DNA from: Rhizobium sp. WYCCWR10014
GTDB lineage: Bacteria; Pseudomonadota; Alphaproteobacteria; Rhizobiales; Rhizobiaceae
Direction: 5' to 3'
Assembly (NCBI RefSeq): GCF_001657485.1
Contig: NZ_LXFU01000049.1
Location: 2,316-66,315 of the forward strand
Length of the DNA: 64,000 nucleotides
Part shown: one piece after another, positions 1 to 7,351 of the stretch
Layout of the letters: the number at the start of each line of letters is the position of its first letter
How positions within the stretch are numbered: position 1 is the first letter of the stretch
The notes under the pieces: model-generated
What the model saw: the letters and a program-made list of their open reading frames with translations, nothing else
Database searches by the model: none
Told to the model about the DNA's origin: nothing
Position numbers and translations under genes: made by a program

Positions 1-17
1 GGGTTAGGGTGAGGGGC
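1..17. repeat. End of a rhizobial intergenic repeat cut by the window edge
   Basis: The first 17 bases (GGGTTAGGGTGAGGGGC) resemble the right half of the G/C-rich palindromic repeat at 43332-43370, which ends GGGTTAGGCTGGGGC. The window therefore probably starts inside a copy of the same element. Too little is present to classify it. Confidence 0.35.
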
Positions 18-51
18 AGACGGCGATCTCATCGGCGAGCAGACCCCAGGA

Positions 52-528
52 TCAACCGATGATCAAAGCCGTGCCATAAAGCCCCAATGCAAACACCGTA
101 TGAGCCAGCAGGTTGAAGCAGCGGACCTTGTTCGGGGTCGGGTGTTTGGAAGCGGCCCAGCCGATGCCGAGGCCCGGCTGCAGCAGGAACCACCCTGCCC
201 CGACGGTGACGATGCCGAAGATCCAGGCGGGAAGAAATGTCGGGGCGGCCAACCAGGCCGAGCCCATGATGATGGCAAAGATCACCCCATAGAGAATGCC
301 AACGGCGTAGTGGCTGATCCAGCCGAGCGCCAGTTCATGGGCATAGGGCTCGGCATCGGCAATGCTGTCGTGAAAGACCTTGCCGCGGCGAAGGTGCCAG
401 AACCAGCGTCCCACAGGTGCCCAGTTGGGCGCCGCCTGGCCGAACTGGGTGAGCAGGATCGCCCAGAGGTCCATGAGGATGGTTGCGCCGGCGCCGATCA
501 CCAGGCCGCGCCACAGAATATCGAACAT
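52..528 (-). CDS. DUF2938 family membrane protein
   Basis: The 158-residue product matches the DUF2938 family as I know it. It has an N-terminal membrane segment with MDLWAI, a conserved VGRWFWH stretch near residue 40, the GWISHY motif near 70 and a QPGLGIG-ASKHP stretch near 120. About four hydrophobic segments predict an inner-membrane protein. Its biochemical role is unknown. It stands alone, about 110 bp beyond the 3' end of the marR gene on the same strand. The ATG at 528 has only a weak ribosome binding site. Confidence 0.8.
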   Translation of the reverse strand: MFDILWRGLVIGAGATILMDLWAILLTQFGQAAPNWAPVGRWFWHLRRGKVFHDSIADAEPYAHELALGWISHYAVGILYGVIFAIIMGSAWLAAPTFLPAWIFGIVTVGAGWFLLQPGLGIGWAASKHPTPNKVRCFNLLAHTVFALGLYGTALIIG

Positions 529-640
529 TGGGAATCACCGGAAAACGTTGCGATTGCAGGACGCTACAAGATCACTGCAAACGCGTCGGCGCAATGGCTG
601 CGGTGAATACACCCGCCACATTTCAGGAGTGATTCAGAGG

Positions 641-1165
641 CTAATCCGCTTGCGGTCCGCCCTCGCCTTGCGTTCCTCCCCCACTGCCGCCGATATCGCC
701 ACTGATATCCTTTGCAAACTTCCGCATGAGCCGCACAAGTTCATTGAAGTCATGTTCCTCCCAGCTCTCGAAGATAGCGCGGCCCATCCGCTCGCGGGCG
801 ACGTCGATGCGATCGGTCATTGCCTTGCCCTTCGGGCTGATGACCGCCTCGCGCACGCGGCGGTCGGCGGCATTGCCGCGGCGCTTCACCAGATCGAGAC
901 TTTCGAGCTTGGCGACCTGACGGCTGACGGTGGTGTAGTCGCGCCCGGCGCGGTCGGCGAGTTCGACCACGCCGATGGGGCCGAGCCGTTCGATCGTGAC
1001 CAGCAGCGGAAACAGGGCGCGATCGAGCGAAATGCCTGCCTCACGGACCATCTGCTCGTCGCGCTGCGGGCGGTTCATGACGCTGACGATCTCGATCAAA
1101 GCCCCATGCAGTTCGCGCAGCTTTCCGCTTATATGTGTATTTTGCACATTCTTTGTTGACGCCAT
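641..1165 (-). CDS. MarR family transcriptional regulator
   Basis: The 174-residue product has the winged-helix layout of MarR regulators: a dimerisation helix, then ELADRAGRDYTTVSRQVAKL as the recognition helix (about residues 65-85), then the wing DRRVREAVISPKGK. The start at 1165 is chosen because AGGAG lies upstream with good spacing; the frame also runs further upstream without such a site. It is divergent from the flavin monooxygenase at 1210, and two matching palindromes (1133-1149 and 1181-1197) suggest that it represses itself and that gene. The ligand is unknown; the neighbour suggests an aromatic compound. Confidence 0.85.
   Translation of the reverse strand: MASTKNVQNTHISGKLRELHGALIEIVSVMNRPQRDEQMVREAGISLDRALFPLLVTIERLGPIGVVELADRAGRDYTTVSRQVAKLESLDLVKRRGNAADRRVREAVISPKGKAMTDRIDVARERMGRAIFESWEEHDFNELVRLMRKFAKDISGDIGGSGGGTQGEGGPQAD
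1133..1149. promoter_or_regulatory. Candidate MarR operator A (ATGTG-N7-CACAT)
   Basis: The inverted repeat ATGTG-TATTTTG-CACAT lies inside the first codons of marR. It has the same half-sites and 7-bp spacing as operator B. Binding here would allow autorepression. The binding itself is inferred. Confidence 0.55.
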
Positions 1166-1180
1166 GTTGATTCTCCTATT

Positions 1181-1197
1181 ATGTGCATAATACACAT
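1181..1197. promoter_or_regulatory. Candidate MarR operator B (ATGTG-N7-CACAT)
   Basis: The inverted repeat ATGTG-CATAATA-CACAT lies between the divergent marR and monooxygenase starts, 48 bp centre to centre from operator A. The AT-rich middle could overlap a -10 element of the monooxygenase promoter: TTGACG at 1156-1161 and TTATGT at 1179-1184 are 17 bp apart. Confidence 0.6.
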
Positions 1198-1209
1198 ATG
1201 GAGAAATCA

Positions 1210-2706
1210 ATGACAGAGAATTTCACAGTCGACGTGCTGATATCAGGCGCCGGTGCGGCCGGCCTGACGCTGGCGATCGAGCTGGCGCGGCGGGGCGTAT
1301 CCTTCCGTCTGATCGAAAAATTGAACGACCCGTTCCGCGGTTCCCGCGGCAAGGGTATTCAGCCGCGAAGCCAGGAGGTGTTCGAAGATCTCGGCATTCT
1401 CGACCGGATCGTCGCGCTGGGCGGCGCCTATCCCCGGCAGCGGGAATATCGCGACGACGGCAGCTTCAGCGAATCCGACGCCGTGGTAGGTGGGGAGCCG
1501 ACGCCGGCCGAGCCCTATCATCTCCCGCTGATGGTGCCGCAGTTTCTGACCGAGGGGGTGATGCGCGAGCGCCTGCTCGAGCTTGGGCACCGGCCCGAGT
1601 TTGGATGCGAACTCATCGGCCTCGAACAGGACGAGGCGGGCGTGACTGCGCGGCTTAAGGGCACATCCGGTGAAGAGACCATCCGCGTGCGCTGGCTCGT
1701 CGGCGCCGATGGCGGCCGCAGCTTCGTACGCCATGCGCTTGATATCGGCTTTCCCGGCAAGACGCTCGGCGTGCGCGCTATCGTTGCCGATGTGATTCTG
1801 ACGGGATTGGACCGCGACGCTTGGCATCGCTTCGGCGATGGCGACATGCAGCGACAGATCGCCATTTGCCCGCTGGCGGGAACGGACCTGTTTCAGATCC
1901 AGGGACCCATCCCGCTCGACGGCGAGGTCGATCTCTCTGCGGCAGGCTTGACCGCCCTGGTGAAGAAGCGCAGCGGCCGCGACGACATCGAGGTCCAATC
2001 GGTCTCCTGGGCGTCAGCCTTCCATATGAACGCCCGGCTTGCCGATCGCTACCGGCTCGGCCGCGTGTTCCTGGCCGGCGATGCCGCCCATACGCATCCG
2101 CCGACCGGCGGACAGGGTCTGAATACCAGCGTTCAGGACGCCTATAATCTCGGATGGAAACTGGCTGCGGTCACCGCCGGCGCCCCCGACGCGCTGCTCG
2201 ACAGCTATGAGGAAGAGCGTCGCCCGGTCGCCGCCGCCGTGCTCGGTCTGTCAACCGATCTTCTCGACGCCATGAAGCGAGGCGATATGCGGCGCGGCCG
2301 CGCTGTGCATCAACTCGATATCGGCTATCCCTCCTCCTCCTTCGCGCTGGAAAAGTCGGAGCGGAGCGCCGGTCTGCTTGCCGGCGATCGTGCGCCCGAT
2401 GCGCCACTCAAAGGTGTTGCCGGCCAGCCGACGCGTCTGTTCGAACTGTTCAGAGGGCCGCACTGGACGCTGCTGGGCTACGAGGTTGAGCAAGCCGCCG
2501 TGCCGCCGCGTGCCGGACTGCACATCCACAGGATCGGCCGGCGCGGAGATGTCATCGATGAAGGCGGGCATTTTCATGATGCCTACGGTCTGGCATCGGG
2601 CGACTGGGTGCTCGTGCGTCCGGACGGCTATGTCGGCGCTATCATTGCGTCTGCTCACGCCTGGGCGCTGGAAGCCTATCTCGCAAATGTCGGCCTTGCT
2701 GCGTAA
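1210..2706 (+). CDS. FAD-dependent aromatic monooxygenase (group A flavoprotein hydroxylase)
   Basis: The 498-residue product is a class A flavin monooxygenase of the PheA/TfdB-like group. It has the dinucleotide-binding fold GAGAAGLTLAIELARRG near residue 15, a DG motif (VGADGGRSFVRH) near 170, and the FAD motif VFLAGDAAHTHPPTGGQGLN near 290. The C-terminal region is thioredoxin-like. It should hydroxylate an aromatic ring using NAD(P)H and O2. The ATG at 1210 is preferred because GGAG sits at 1200-1203; in-frame ATGs at 1183 and 1198 lack a site. It is probably controlled by the divergent MarR. The substrate cannot be read from sequence. Confidence 0.85.
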   Translation: MTENFTVDVLISGAGAAGLTLAIELARRGVSFRLIEKLNDPFRGSRGKGIQPRSQEVFEDLGILDRIVALGGAYPRQREYRDDGSFSESDAVVGGEPTPAEPYHLPLMVPQFLTEGVMRERLLELGHRPEFGCELIGLEQDEAGVTARLKGTSGEETIRVRWLVGADGGRSFVRHALDIGFPGKTLGVRAIVADVILTGLDRDAWHRFGDGDMQRQIAICPLAGTDLFQIQGPIPLDGEVDLSAAGLTALVKKRSGRDDIEVQSVSWASAFHMNARLADRYRLGRVFLAGDAAHTHPPTGGQGLNTSVQDAYNLGWKLAAVTAGAPDALLDSYEEERRPVAAAVLGLSTDLLDAMKRGDMRRGRAVHQLDIGYPSSSFALEKSERSAGLLAGDRAPDAPLKGVAGQPTRLFELFRGPHWTLLGYEVEQAAVPPRAGLHIHRIGRRGDVIDEGGHFHDAYGLASGDWVLVRPDGYVGAIIASAHAWALEAYLANVGLAA

Positions 2707-2876
2707 GCGGCAACTCAAAGCGCCACGGCCTCGGCGCGTCTGAAAGACGGACGCCGTAGCCAATCGCCACCGCGGGTAGCGCACTTTCGTTGCTAGCCGC
2801 CGCACAAGGCCCAAGAGAGCCTCATCCTGAGGAGCGTTGGAGGATGCCGCACCATAGACCAGGCGGCATCGATCTT

Positions 2877-3158
2877 TCAGAGAGCATCCCGCTCGTATCG
2901 CGGCGCCCATCCGCGGGCCATCCCGCGGCTCATCACGCTTTCGGCCAGCGCCAGTTGCTGGCGGAGATGTTTGCAGTCATCGAGCAGCGAGCGTATCGCC
3001 GCCTTGGCATTGTCGTCATGCCAGGCAAGCACGGCTTCGACTTCCCAGGCTTGATCGGGCCAAGTCTGATCCGGCCAAGCCTGATCGGGCCTAGCTTGTT
3101 CTAGCACAGCGTGTTCGGGGTGTGCCCGATGGGGTTCCAACGTCCTTGCCGGCTGCAT
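2877..3158 (-). CDS. Small hypothetical protein with PDQAW repeats
   Basis: The 93-residue product is not assigned to a family. Residues about 22-38 are a repeat of the five-residue unit PDQ(A/T)W, encoded by three near-identical 15-bp DNA units at 3052-3096. The rest (about 45-90) is a charged, probably helical region ending in SRGMARGWAPRYERDAL. Its ATG overlaps the TGA of the upstream gene by one base (TGATG), so translation is probably coupled. No transmembrane segment or signal peptide is seen. Confidence 0.55.
   Translation of the reverse strand: MQPARTLEPHRAHPEHAVLEQARPDQAWPDQTWPDQAWEVEAVLAWHDDNAKAAIRSLLDDCKHLRQQLALAESVMSRGMARGWAPRYERDAL
3052..3096. repeat. 15-bp tandem repeat, three copies
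   Basis: Three units of 15 bp (TGATC[G/C]GGCC[A/T]AG[T/C][C/T]) follow each other within the gene at 2877-3158. They keep the reading frame and encode PDQ(A/T)W. Copy number could vary between strains without a frameshift. Confidence 0.75.
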
Positions 3159-3328
3159 CAGTTCAGCGCCAACGGCAGTTGAACCGGGCGCGGCAAGGGC
3201 GGTAGCGGCCGGCTGAGCTCGACCTTTCTCTGCCAGGCGGCACGCCGCTGTTGATCCCGCTCGCGGGCTGCGCGGGACGCTTCGACAAGCGCGAGGGCGT
3301 TGGCGATCACCTGTTCCGTATGCGTCAT
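3158..3328 (-). CDS. Small hypothetical charged protein
   Basis: The product is 56 residues, starting MTHTEQVIANALALVEASRA and ending in a proline- and leucine-rich tail (PLPPLPRPVQLPLALN). It is predicted helical and basic, with no membrane segment. The ATG at 3328 has GGAG six bases upstream and is preferred over an in-frame TTG at 3340. It forms a two-gene unit with the overlapping downstream gene. I do not recognise the family; the presence of a good ribosome site and the TGATG overlap support a real gene. Confidence 0.55.
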   Translation of the reverse strand: MTHTEQVIANALALVEASRAARERDQQRRAAWQRKVELSRPLPPLPRPVQLPLALN

Positions 3329-3434
3329 GATCATCTCCAATGTTCCTGTTTTGTTCTAAGTTAGAGCTTCGGCAGGAAAAGTCAAGCGTCGGAGGATCTG
3401 ACGTCGAGGATAGGTGGTGAAGCGTGGCGAGTAT

Positions 3435-3692
3435 TCAGTCCGCCGCTTCTATGACGGCAATGCCGGCCTCCTGTGCCGCCCTGATGAAGGCCGCCCGCAC
3501 GTGTTCCGGTGGGAGATCGCCGATAATCGCATCCAGGCACGATTTGACGGCCTCGAAATACTCTTCGCCGTCGTCTACCGGCCAGTCGCGCAGGAGCGTG
3601 CGCGCTGCGTCCCACACAGAGTTAATAACGGCATAATGGCCGAGCCCCATTGAGGCCAAACCAACCGGTCGAAAATGTGCCGTCTGTCTCAC
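3435..3692 (-). CDS. DUF982 family protein
   Basis: The 85-residue product fits DUF982, a short family largely confined to Rhizobiales and often present in many copies per genome. It shows the typical pattern of a W at the end of the first helix (LLRDWP), an acidic turn (DDGEEYFEAVKSCLDAI), and PPEHVRAAFIRAAQEAGI at the C-terminus. The start is uncertain, as a second ATG lies 14 codons in. The function of the family is unknown. A second, diverged member lies at 5242-5532. Confidence 0.75.
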   Translation of the reverse strand: MRQTAHFRPVGLASMGLGHYAVINSVWDAARTLLRDWPVDDGEEYFEAVKSCLDAIIGDLPPEHVRAAFIRAAQEAGIAVIEAAD

Positions 3693-3793
3693 TTTGCTAC
3701 AGCTTTTCCCAATTTCGGTGAGCTTATGGAATGCGATGCAAGTTGCGTGCCGTTGGCAAGCCGCCTACCGGCCGAAGCGTGGCTTTGATCCTG

Positions 3794-3902
3794 GAACAGG
3801 ATGATTTTAGGCCGGGTGGCTTAAAATCTGAATCCTGTTCTACATTATATAGTTAGAGCATGATGTCGTCCGAAAACCGCTCACACTTTCGGCGTCATGC
3901 TC
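3794..3902. repeat. Rhizobial palindromic mosaic repeat, locus 1 of 4
   Basis: Two hairpins stand in tandem in an intergenic stretch of more than 500 bp. The first (3794-3840) has GAACAGGAT and ATCCTGTTC arms with an inner TTTTA/TAAAA. The second (3856-3902) has GAGCATGA and TCATGCTC arms with a loop containing AAACCGCTCACACTTT. The same two-module layout recurs at 19298, 34138 and 44471. The rest of 3693-4227 holds no gene I can support. Confidence 0.7.
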
Positions 3903-4227
3903 CAATCATTCATGGCCGTTACAGGCGTGTTTCTCCATCCCTCTCGGGTCCGGCAGACGCCGCGCTTGAGAACGTGGAACGCTTGAAGACCCCGACAGCT
4001 CCACCGACCAGTCATTAAGCGACTGATTATGGTAAATATCGGGCCTTCATCCCACGCCCCGCTGATTAAAACTCAGTCTTTCCTTCTATACTCTATAAGA
4101 ATTACAGCAACACATATGCTTTGCTGGAAGCAAGAACCTCTCTAATCATTCATTAATTGTGCCAGAGGTGGACGGCGTTTCGTCCGGGTCGTACAATGCC
4201 ACGCGGCGGATTTGGGAGGAACGCGCG

Positions 4228-5055
4228 ATGCCTATTTTCATGGACCGGCACTTTCTTGAAGGAACGTCAGCCGCCGACGTTGCTCAGGCGCATCGCATGG
4301 ATCTAGACATTCAGGACAAATACGGCGTCAAGTTCCTGACCTATTGGTTCGATCAGCGACGCGGGACCGCCTTCTGCCTCGTGGATGCGCCGGATGCGGA
4401 AACTGCGCAATGTGTGCATCGTGAAGCGCACGGCTTCGTCGCCGCCGAGATCGTCGAGGTCGCCCTGTCGGCGGTCGAGGCTTTTCTTGGCCGAATCCAT
4501 GACCCTGAGCCGGCGCCCGGCCAATCCTCCGCTCAGGTGGATCCCGGCCACCGGGCAATCCTCTTTACCGATATCGTCGGATCGACAGCGATGACATCGC
4601 GCCTCGGCGACCGCATTGCGACCGAAATGGTCCGCGCCCATGACTCTATCGTGCGACGATGCCTCAGCCAGAATTCGGGCCGCGAAGTGAAACACACCGG
4701 CGACGGCATCATGGCGGCCTTCGCGGCGACAACGGCAGCCGTCGAATGCGCCATGGCGATCCAGCGGGAATTCGAGCGTTACAACGGCGGAAACACCGAG
4801 CCTATCCATATCCGCATCGGACTGGATTGCGGCGAACCGGTCGAGGACAGCAACGACCTCTTCGGCTCAACCGTGCAACTTGCCGCGCGTCTGTGCGCGG
4901 CAGCCTCCAGCGACCAGATCCTCGTCTCGGAGAATATATTTCGGGAATACGGCGCAGCCGATCTCTTCGGTCACGCCACGCGCCGACGGCTCAAGGGGTT
5001 TTCGAAGCCCGTGCTTGCCTTCCGATGCGACTGGGCCAGTGCCGGCGTAAATTAA
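4228..5055 (+). CDS. DUF4242 domain fused to a class III adenylate/guanylate cyclase
   Basis: The 275-residue product starts with a DUF4242 domain (about residues 1-90, MPIFMDRHFLEG...), a small ferredoxin-like domain. A class III nucleotide cyclase domain follows (about 108-270). The metal-binding aspartates are seen in LFTDIVGSTAM and KHTGDGIMAAF, and the transition-state arginine in VQLAARLC, where the usual asparagine of VNxAAR is replaced by glutamine. The ATG at 4228 follows GGGAGGA; the longer frame from 4159 is unlikely. It has no membrane segment, so it should act in the cytoplasm, making cAMP or cGMP. It stands alone. Confidence 0.85.
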   Translation: MPIFMDRHFLEGTSAADVAQAHRMDLDIQDKYGVKFLTYWFDQRRGTAFCLVDAPDAETAQCVHREAHGFVAAEIVEVALSAVEAFLGRIHDPEPAPGQSSAQVDPGHRAILFTDIVGSTAMTSRLGDRIATEMVRAHDSIVRRCLSQNSGREVKHTGDGIMAAFAATTAAVECAMAIQREFERYNGGNTEPIHIRIGLDCGEPVEDSNDLFGSTVQLAARLCAAASSDQILVSENIFREYGAADLFGHATRRRLKGFSKPVLAFRCDWASAGVN

Positions 5056-5241
5056 GATCTGTTGGGTCCGACACCCAACCAAACAGCCGGCTGCCTCTTG
5101 GCAGGGCTTGCAGCGGCGCTTTGTGGCCAAGAAATAGGCGAGCACCCGATCAGCCTATATCGAAACCAGAACGCGCCGCAACTGATGTCACGGCGCGCCC
5201 TCACCTGCCATGCAGACGGCCCCCAACAGGCCAATATCTGA

Positions 5242-5532
5242 CTAAGCACTACCAAGTTGATGGTTGATCAGTCCGTCGAATTTGGGGCCGCCCTCAACCT
5301 TCGCCAGCACGCCCGACATCTTCAGAAAACGCCGGAAATTCTCACGTGCAGCGCTCAGCGGGAAACGCCCGTTGGCCGTATCTCTACACGCCTTCAACAG
5401 AGTGTCATATGCCAAACCCCGTTTGTCCTCCGGCCACTTGTCCAGAACATCGAAGATTTCATCGAGGCACGTGACCTCATCGATGAAATGTGTGCGATGA
5501 AGCAAAATCGGATCAAACCGAGTTGACGACAT
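5242..5532 (-). CDS. DUF982 family protein
   Basis: The 96-residue product is a typical DUF982 member: FIDEVTCLDEIFDVLDKWPE at residues 16-35, then GLAYDTLLKACRDTANGRFP and SAARENFRRFLKMSGVL. GGGAGG lies five bases before the ATG at 5532, a strong ribosome site. A candidate promoter stands at 5569-5597. The protein is small and soluble, of unknown function. It is more canonical than the copy at 3435-3692. Confidence 0.8.
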   Translation of the reverse strand: MSSTRFDPILLHRTHFIDEVTCLDEIFDVLDKWPEDKRGLAYDTLLKACRDTANGRFPLSAARENFRRFLKMSGVLAKVEGGPKFDGLINHQLGSA

Positions 5533-5568
5533 AGTATCCTCCCATTTATATTACTTTTTTATGCTATA

Positions 5569-5597
5569 ATTTTACTGAAAAACCGCGACTTATTCAA
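5569..5597 (-). promoter_or_regulatory. Candidate sigma-70 type promoter of the DUF982 gene
   Basis: On the minus strand TTGAAT (5592-5597) and TAAAAT (5569-5574) are separated by exactly 17 bp, in an AT-rich stretch about 37 bp before the ATG. The rest of the intergenic region 5533-5848 holds only a 12-bp palindrome (GATTGATCAATC, 5726-5737) of unknown use. Confidence 0.45.
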
Positions 5598-5848
5598 GTC
5601 AAAATCGCGTCCGTTTGGCTATTGACGCCATGCAACTACTTCCATAAAGACAGAATAACCCTATCAGATTAGACTTAAGCGTATTTGATCATCGGCTGAG
5701 GGTCGACGCATCACGAATATAGATTGATTGATCAATCGCGCGAATGTTGCGGGTCAAGCGAGCGCGATCAAATGCACCGGAAGTTTCGTATATTCTCGTG
5801 TTGGCATGGTATATTGCGACCGTGACAACCTTGTGAGGAGACGTTCGG

Positions 5849-6028
5849 ATGAACCGATTTTTTCCATTGGTAGCGGGAGTGCTGATCGGTGTGTCCGCGT
5901 TCACGTCTTCCTGCACGTCGCCTGCAAGGCAGGATCACCAGGACTTTCAATATCAGCGGAATACATCGGTAAACCCGGCATGTGCGGATGGCTTCAGACC
6001 CAGCAATGCTCGCTCGTGCAGTTATTGA
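5849..6028 (+). CDS. Small secreted protein, probable lipoprotein
   Basis: The 59-residue frame begins MNRFFPLVAGVLIGVSAF and continues TSSCTSP, which looks like a signal peptide with a lipobox-like cysteine near residue 22; threonine at -3 is not the usual residue, so lipidation is uncertain. The mature part is short and has two further cysteines (PACADGF and NARSCSY) that could form a disulfide. GAGGAG at 5835-5840 is a good ribosome site. A longer overlapping frame (5728-6120) has no such site and no recognisable features, so I prefer this one. Confidence 0.6.
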   Translation: MNRFFPLVAGVLIGVSAFTSSCTSPARQDHQDFQYQRNTSVNPACADGFRPSNARSCSY

Positions 6029-6163
6029 AAGGCATAGAGCCGGAAATTGGTTTTGCGCCGAAGGCGGCTACAGCAATTGCAACGGTTGGGAACTCCAAGC
6101 CCTCCCTCACCGTTAAGTGATCGGGTCACAATTGCCCGACCCTCAACAGGAGAACGGTTTCCC

Positions 6164-6238
6164 ATGAACAATTTGATCTGGCTTGTCGGCGCTGTCGTTA
6201 TCGTGCTCGCGATTTTGAGTTTCTTCGGCTTCCGCTGA
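6164..6238 (+). CDS. 24-residue single-pass membrane protein
   Basis: The frame encodes MNNLIWLVGAVVIVLAILSF followed by FGFR and a stop. It is one transmembrane helix with almost no soluble part. AGGAGA lies about ten bases before the ATG. Proteins of nearly this sequence occur as tiny hypothetical genes in rhizobia as I recall, but the function is unknown. It follows the small lipoprotein gene by 135 bp on the same strand and may share its transcript. Confidence 0.6.
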   Translation: MNNLIWLVGAVVIVLAILSFFGFR

Positions 6239-6595
6239 TTGCAGACGTTGCTTAAGCAAAGTGCGGCCGCTCAACCGCGCCTTCTCCTGCCGGCGATCAG
6301 AGGGACGATGAATCCTCTGCGCCGAAGGATCCATAGGGATTGAGAGCGCTCGTCTTTCGTGGCGGGGCGGGGCGGGGCTGACATTTGCACGTCGAGCGGC
6401 GTTTTGCCGAGTGCTGCCGCAATGTCTTTCGCCAGATTGCTCAAAGCGTCGGGCTCGAATCGAGACTACCGACCGCTTCTTCGAGTATCCGCAGAAAGGC
6501 GTGTGATCAGCGCAAAAAGTGGATGATCACCCCCTCCGTCTTCCTTTACAATCAGCCGTTTCGGCCTCTCAAAGGCAGATGGTAAAGGACAATCG
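6239..6595. other. Intergenic stretch with a GGGGC-repeat tract
   Basis: No convincing gene is seen here. The only notable element is the tract at about 6360-6378, GG followed by three GGGGC-type units, which could form a G-quadruplex on the plus strand. Short open frames in this stretch lack ribosome sites and family features. Confidence 0.4.
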
Positions 6596-7333
6596 ATGGC
6601 TCGTCTTGTTTGCGCAGATGAACCGGCCAAATCGGAAAAGCGGACGACAAACGCCGATCGGCCGGAGGGGTTGGCGCGGGATGTTACAGCCATCAAGGTC
6701 GGCGACTGTCTGCTCGGTTACAAGGCGGTCCAGCGCCGTATGCGAGCCAGCCGTTGGAACCATTTCCGCGGCCGGATGCGCGAGATCGAAAAATTGATCA
6801 GGCATCGCCACGGAGACATCGTGCCGGAGGCCGATGATGCATTGATTTACGTCGAGGTGATCGCCGGCCTCGCCCTTGTCGAATTCAGGGAAGAGTTTGT
6901 CGATGTGGTTCTTGGCTGGTCGGCGCGATGGCTTCCCTGGGCTGGGAAAGCCGAGATAGAGGAAGTGATCTACGAGCGGACAAAGCTGCGCTTTTCTGGC
7001 TTGTCCGCCGACGCGCTCGGTCATGCCCTGCACCTAAGCTACGCGGAACGGAGCGCCCTCGATATCCGCACCATCGGTGCCTTCGATGTGCCGAAGCGGA
7101 AAAGAGCAAAACTGCAAAAGGAAAAGCGGCGGCAGCGGGACCGAGCGCGAAAAGAGGAGCAGCGCCGTGCCGCCGGCGCGCTTTCCAGAGCCGATTATCT
7201 CGCCAATTCTTTGAGCACAGCACGCCCCTGGGAGGCTTTCGGCATCAGCCGGCGCACGTGGGAACGCCGCGGCAAACCGATGCCGGATCCCGCGACGATA
7301 TCGGATTGCGGCCCGATCTCGCTGGCCGCTTAG
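6596..7333 (+). CDS. Hypothetical protein with basic linker and C-terminal helix-turn-helix-like segment
   Basis: The 245-residue product has an N-terminal part of about 165 residues that I cannot place, a strongly basic, probably coiled stretch (residues about 168-195, rich in K, R, Q, E), and a C-terminal segment SLSTARPWEAFGISRRTWER. That last segment resembles the 'RPWE..GISRxTWYRR' helix-turn-helix tail found on proteins of alphaproteobacterial plasmids and prophages. It therefore probably binds DNA. AAAGGA precedes the ATG with good spacing. It stands alone and may come from a mobile element. Confidence 0.6.
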   Translation: MARLVCADEPAKSEKRTTNADRPEGLARDVTAIKVGDCLLGYKAVQRRMRASRWNHFRGRMREIEKLIRHRHGDIVPEADDALIYVEVIAGLALVEFREEFVDVVLGWSARWLPWAGKAEIEEVIYERTKLRFSGLSADALGHALHLSYAERSALDIRTIGAFDVPKRKRAKLQKEKRRQRDRARKEEQRRAAGALSRADYLANSLSTARPWEAFGISRRTWERRGKPMPDPATISDCGPISLAA

Positions 7334-7351
7334 TCGGCACTTTTTCAGCTT

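Noticed and set aside
3794..3902. Palindromic repeats considered as a CRISPR array
   Set aside because: There are only two different hairpins with no regular spacer structure and no cas genes in the window.
5728..6120. 130-codon plus-strand frame
   Set aside because: No ribosome site or features; the overlapping 59-codon frame at 5849 has a strong ribosome site and a signal peptide.
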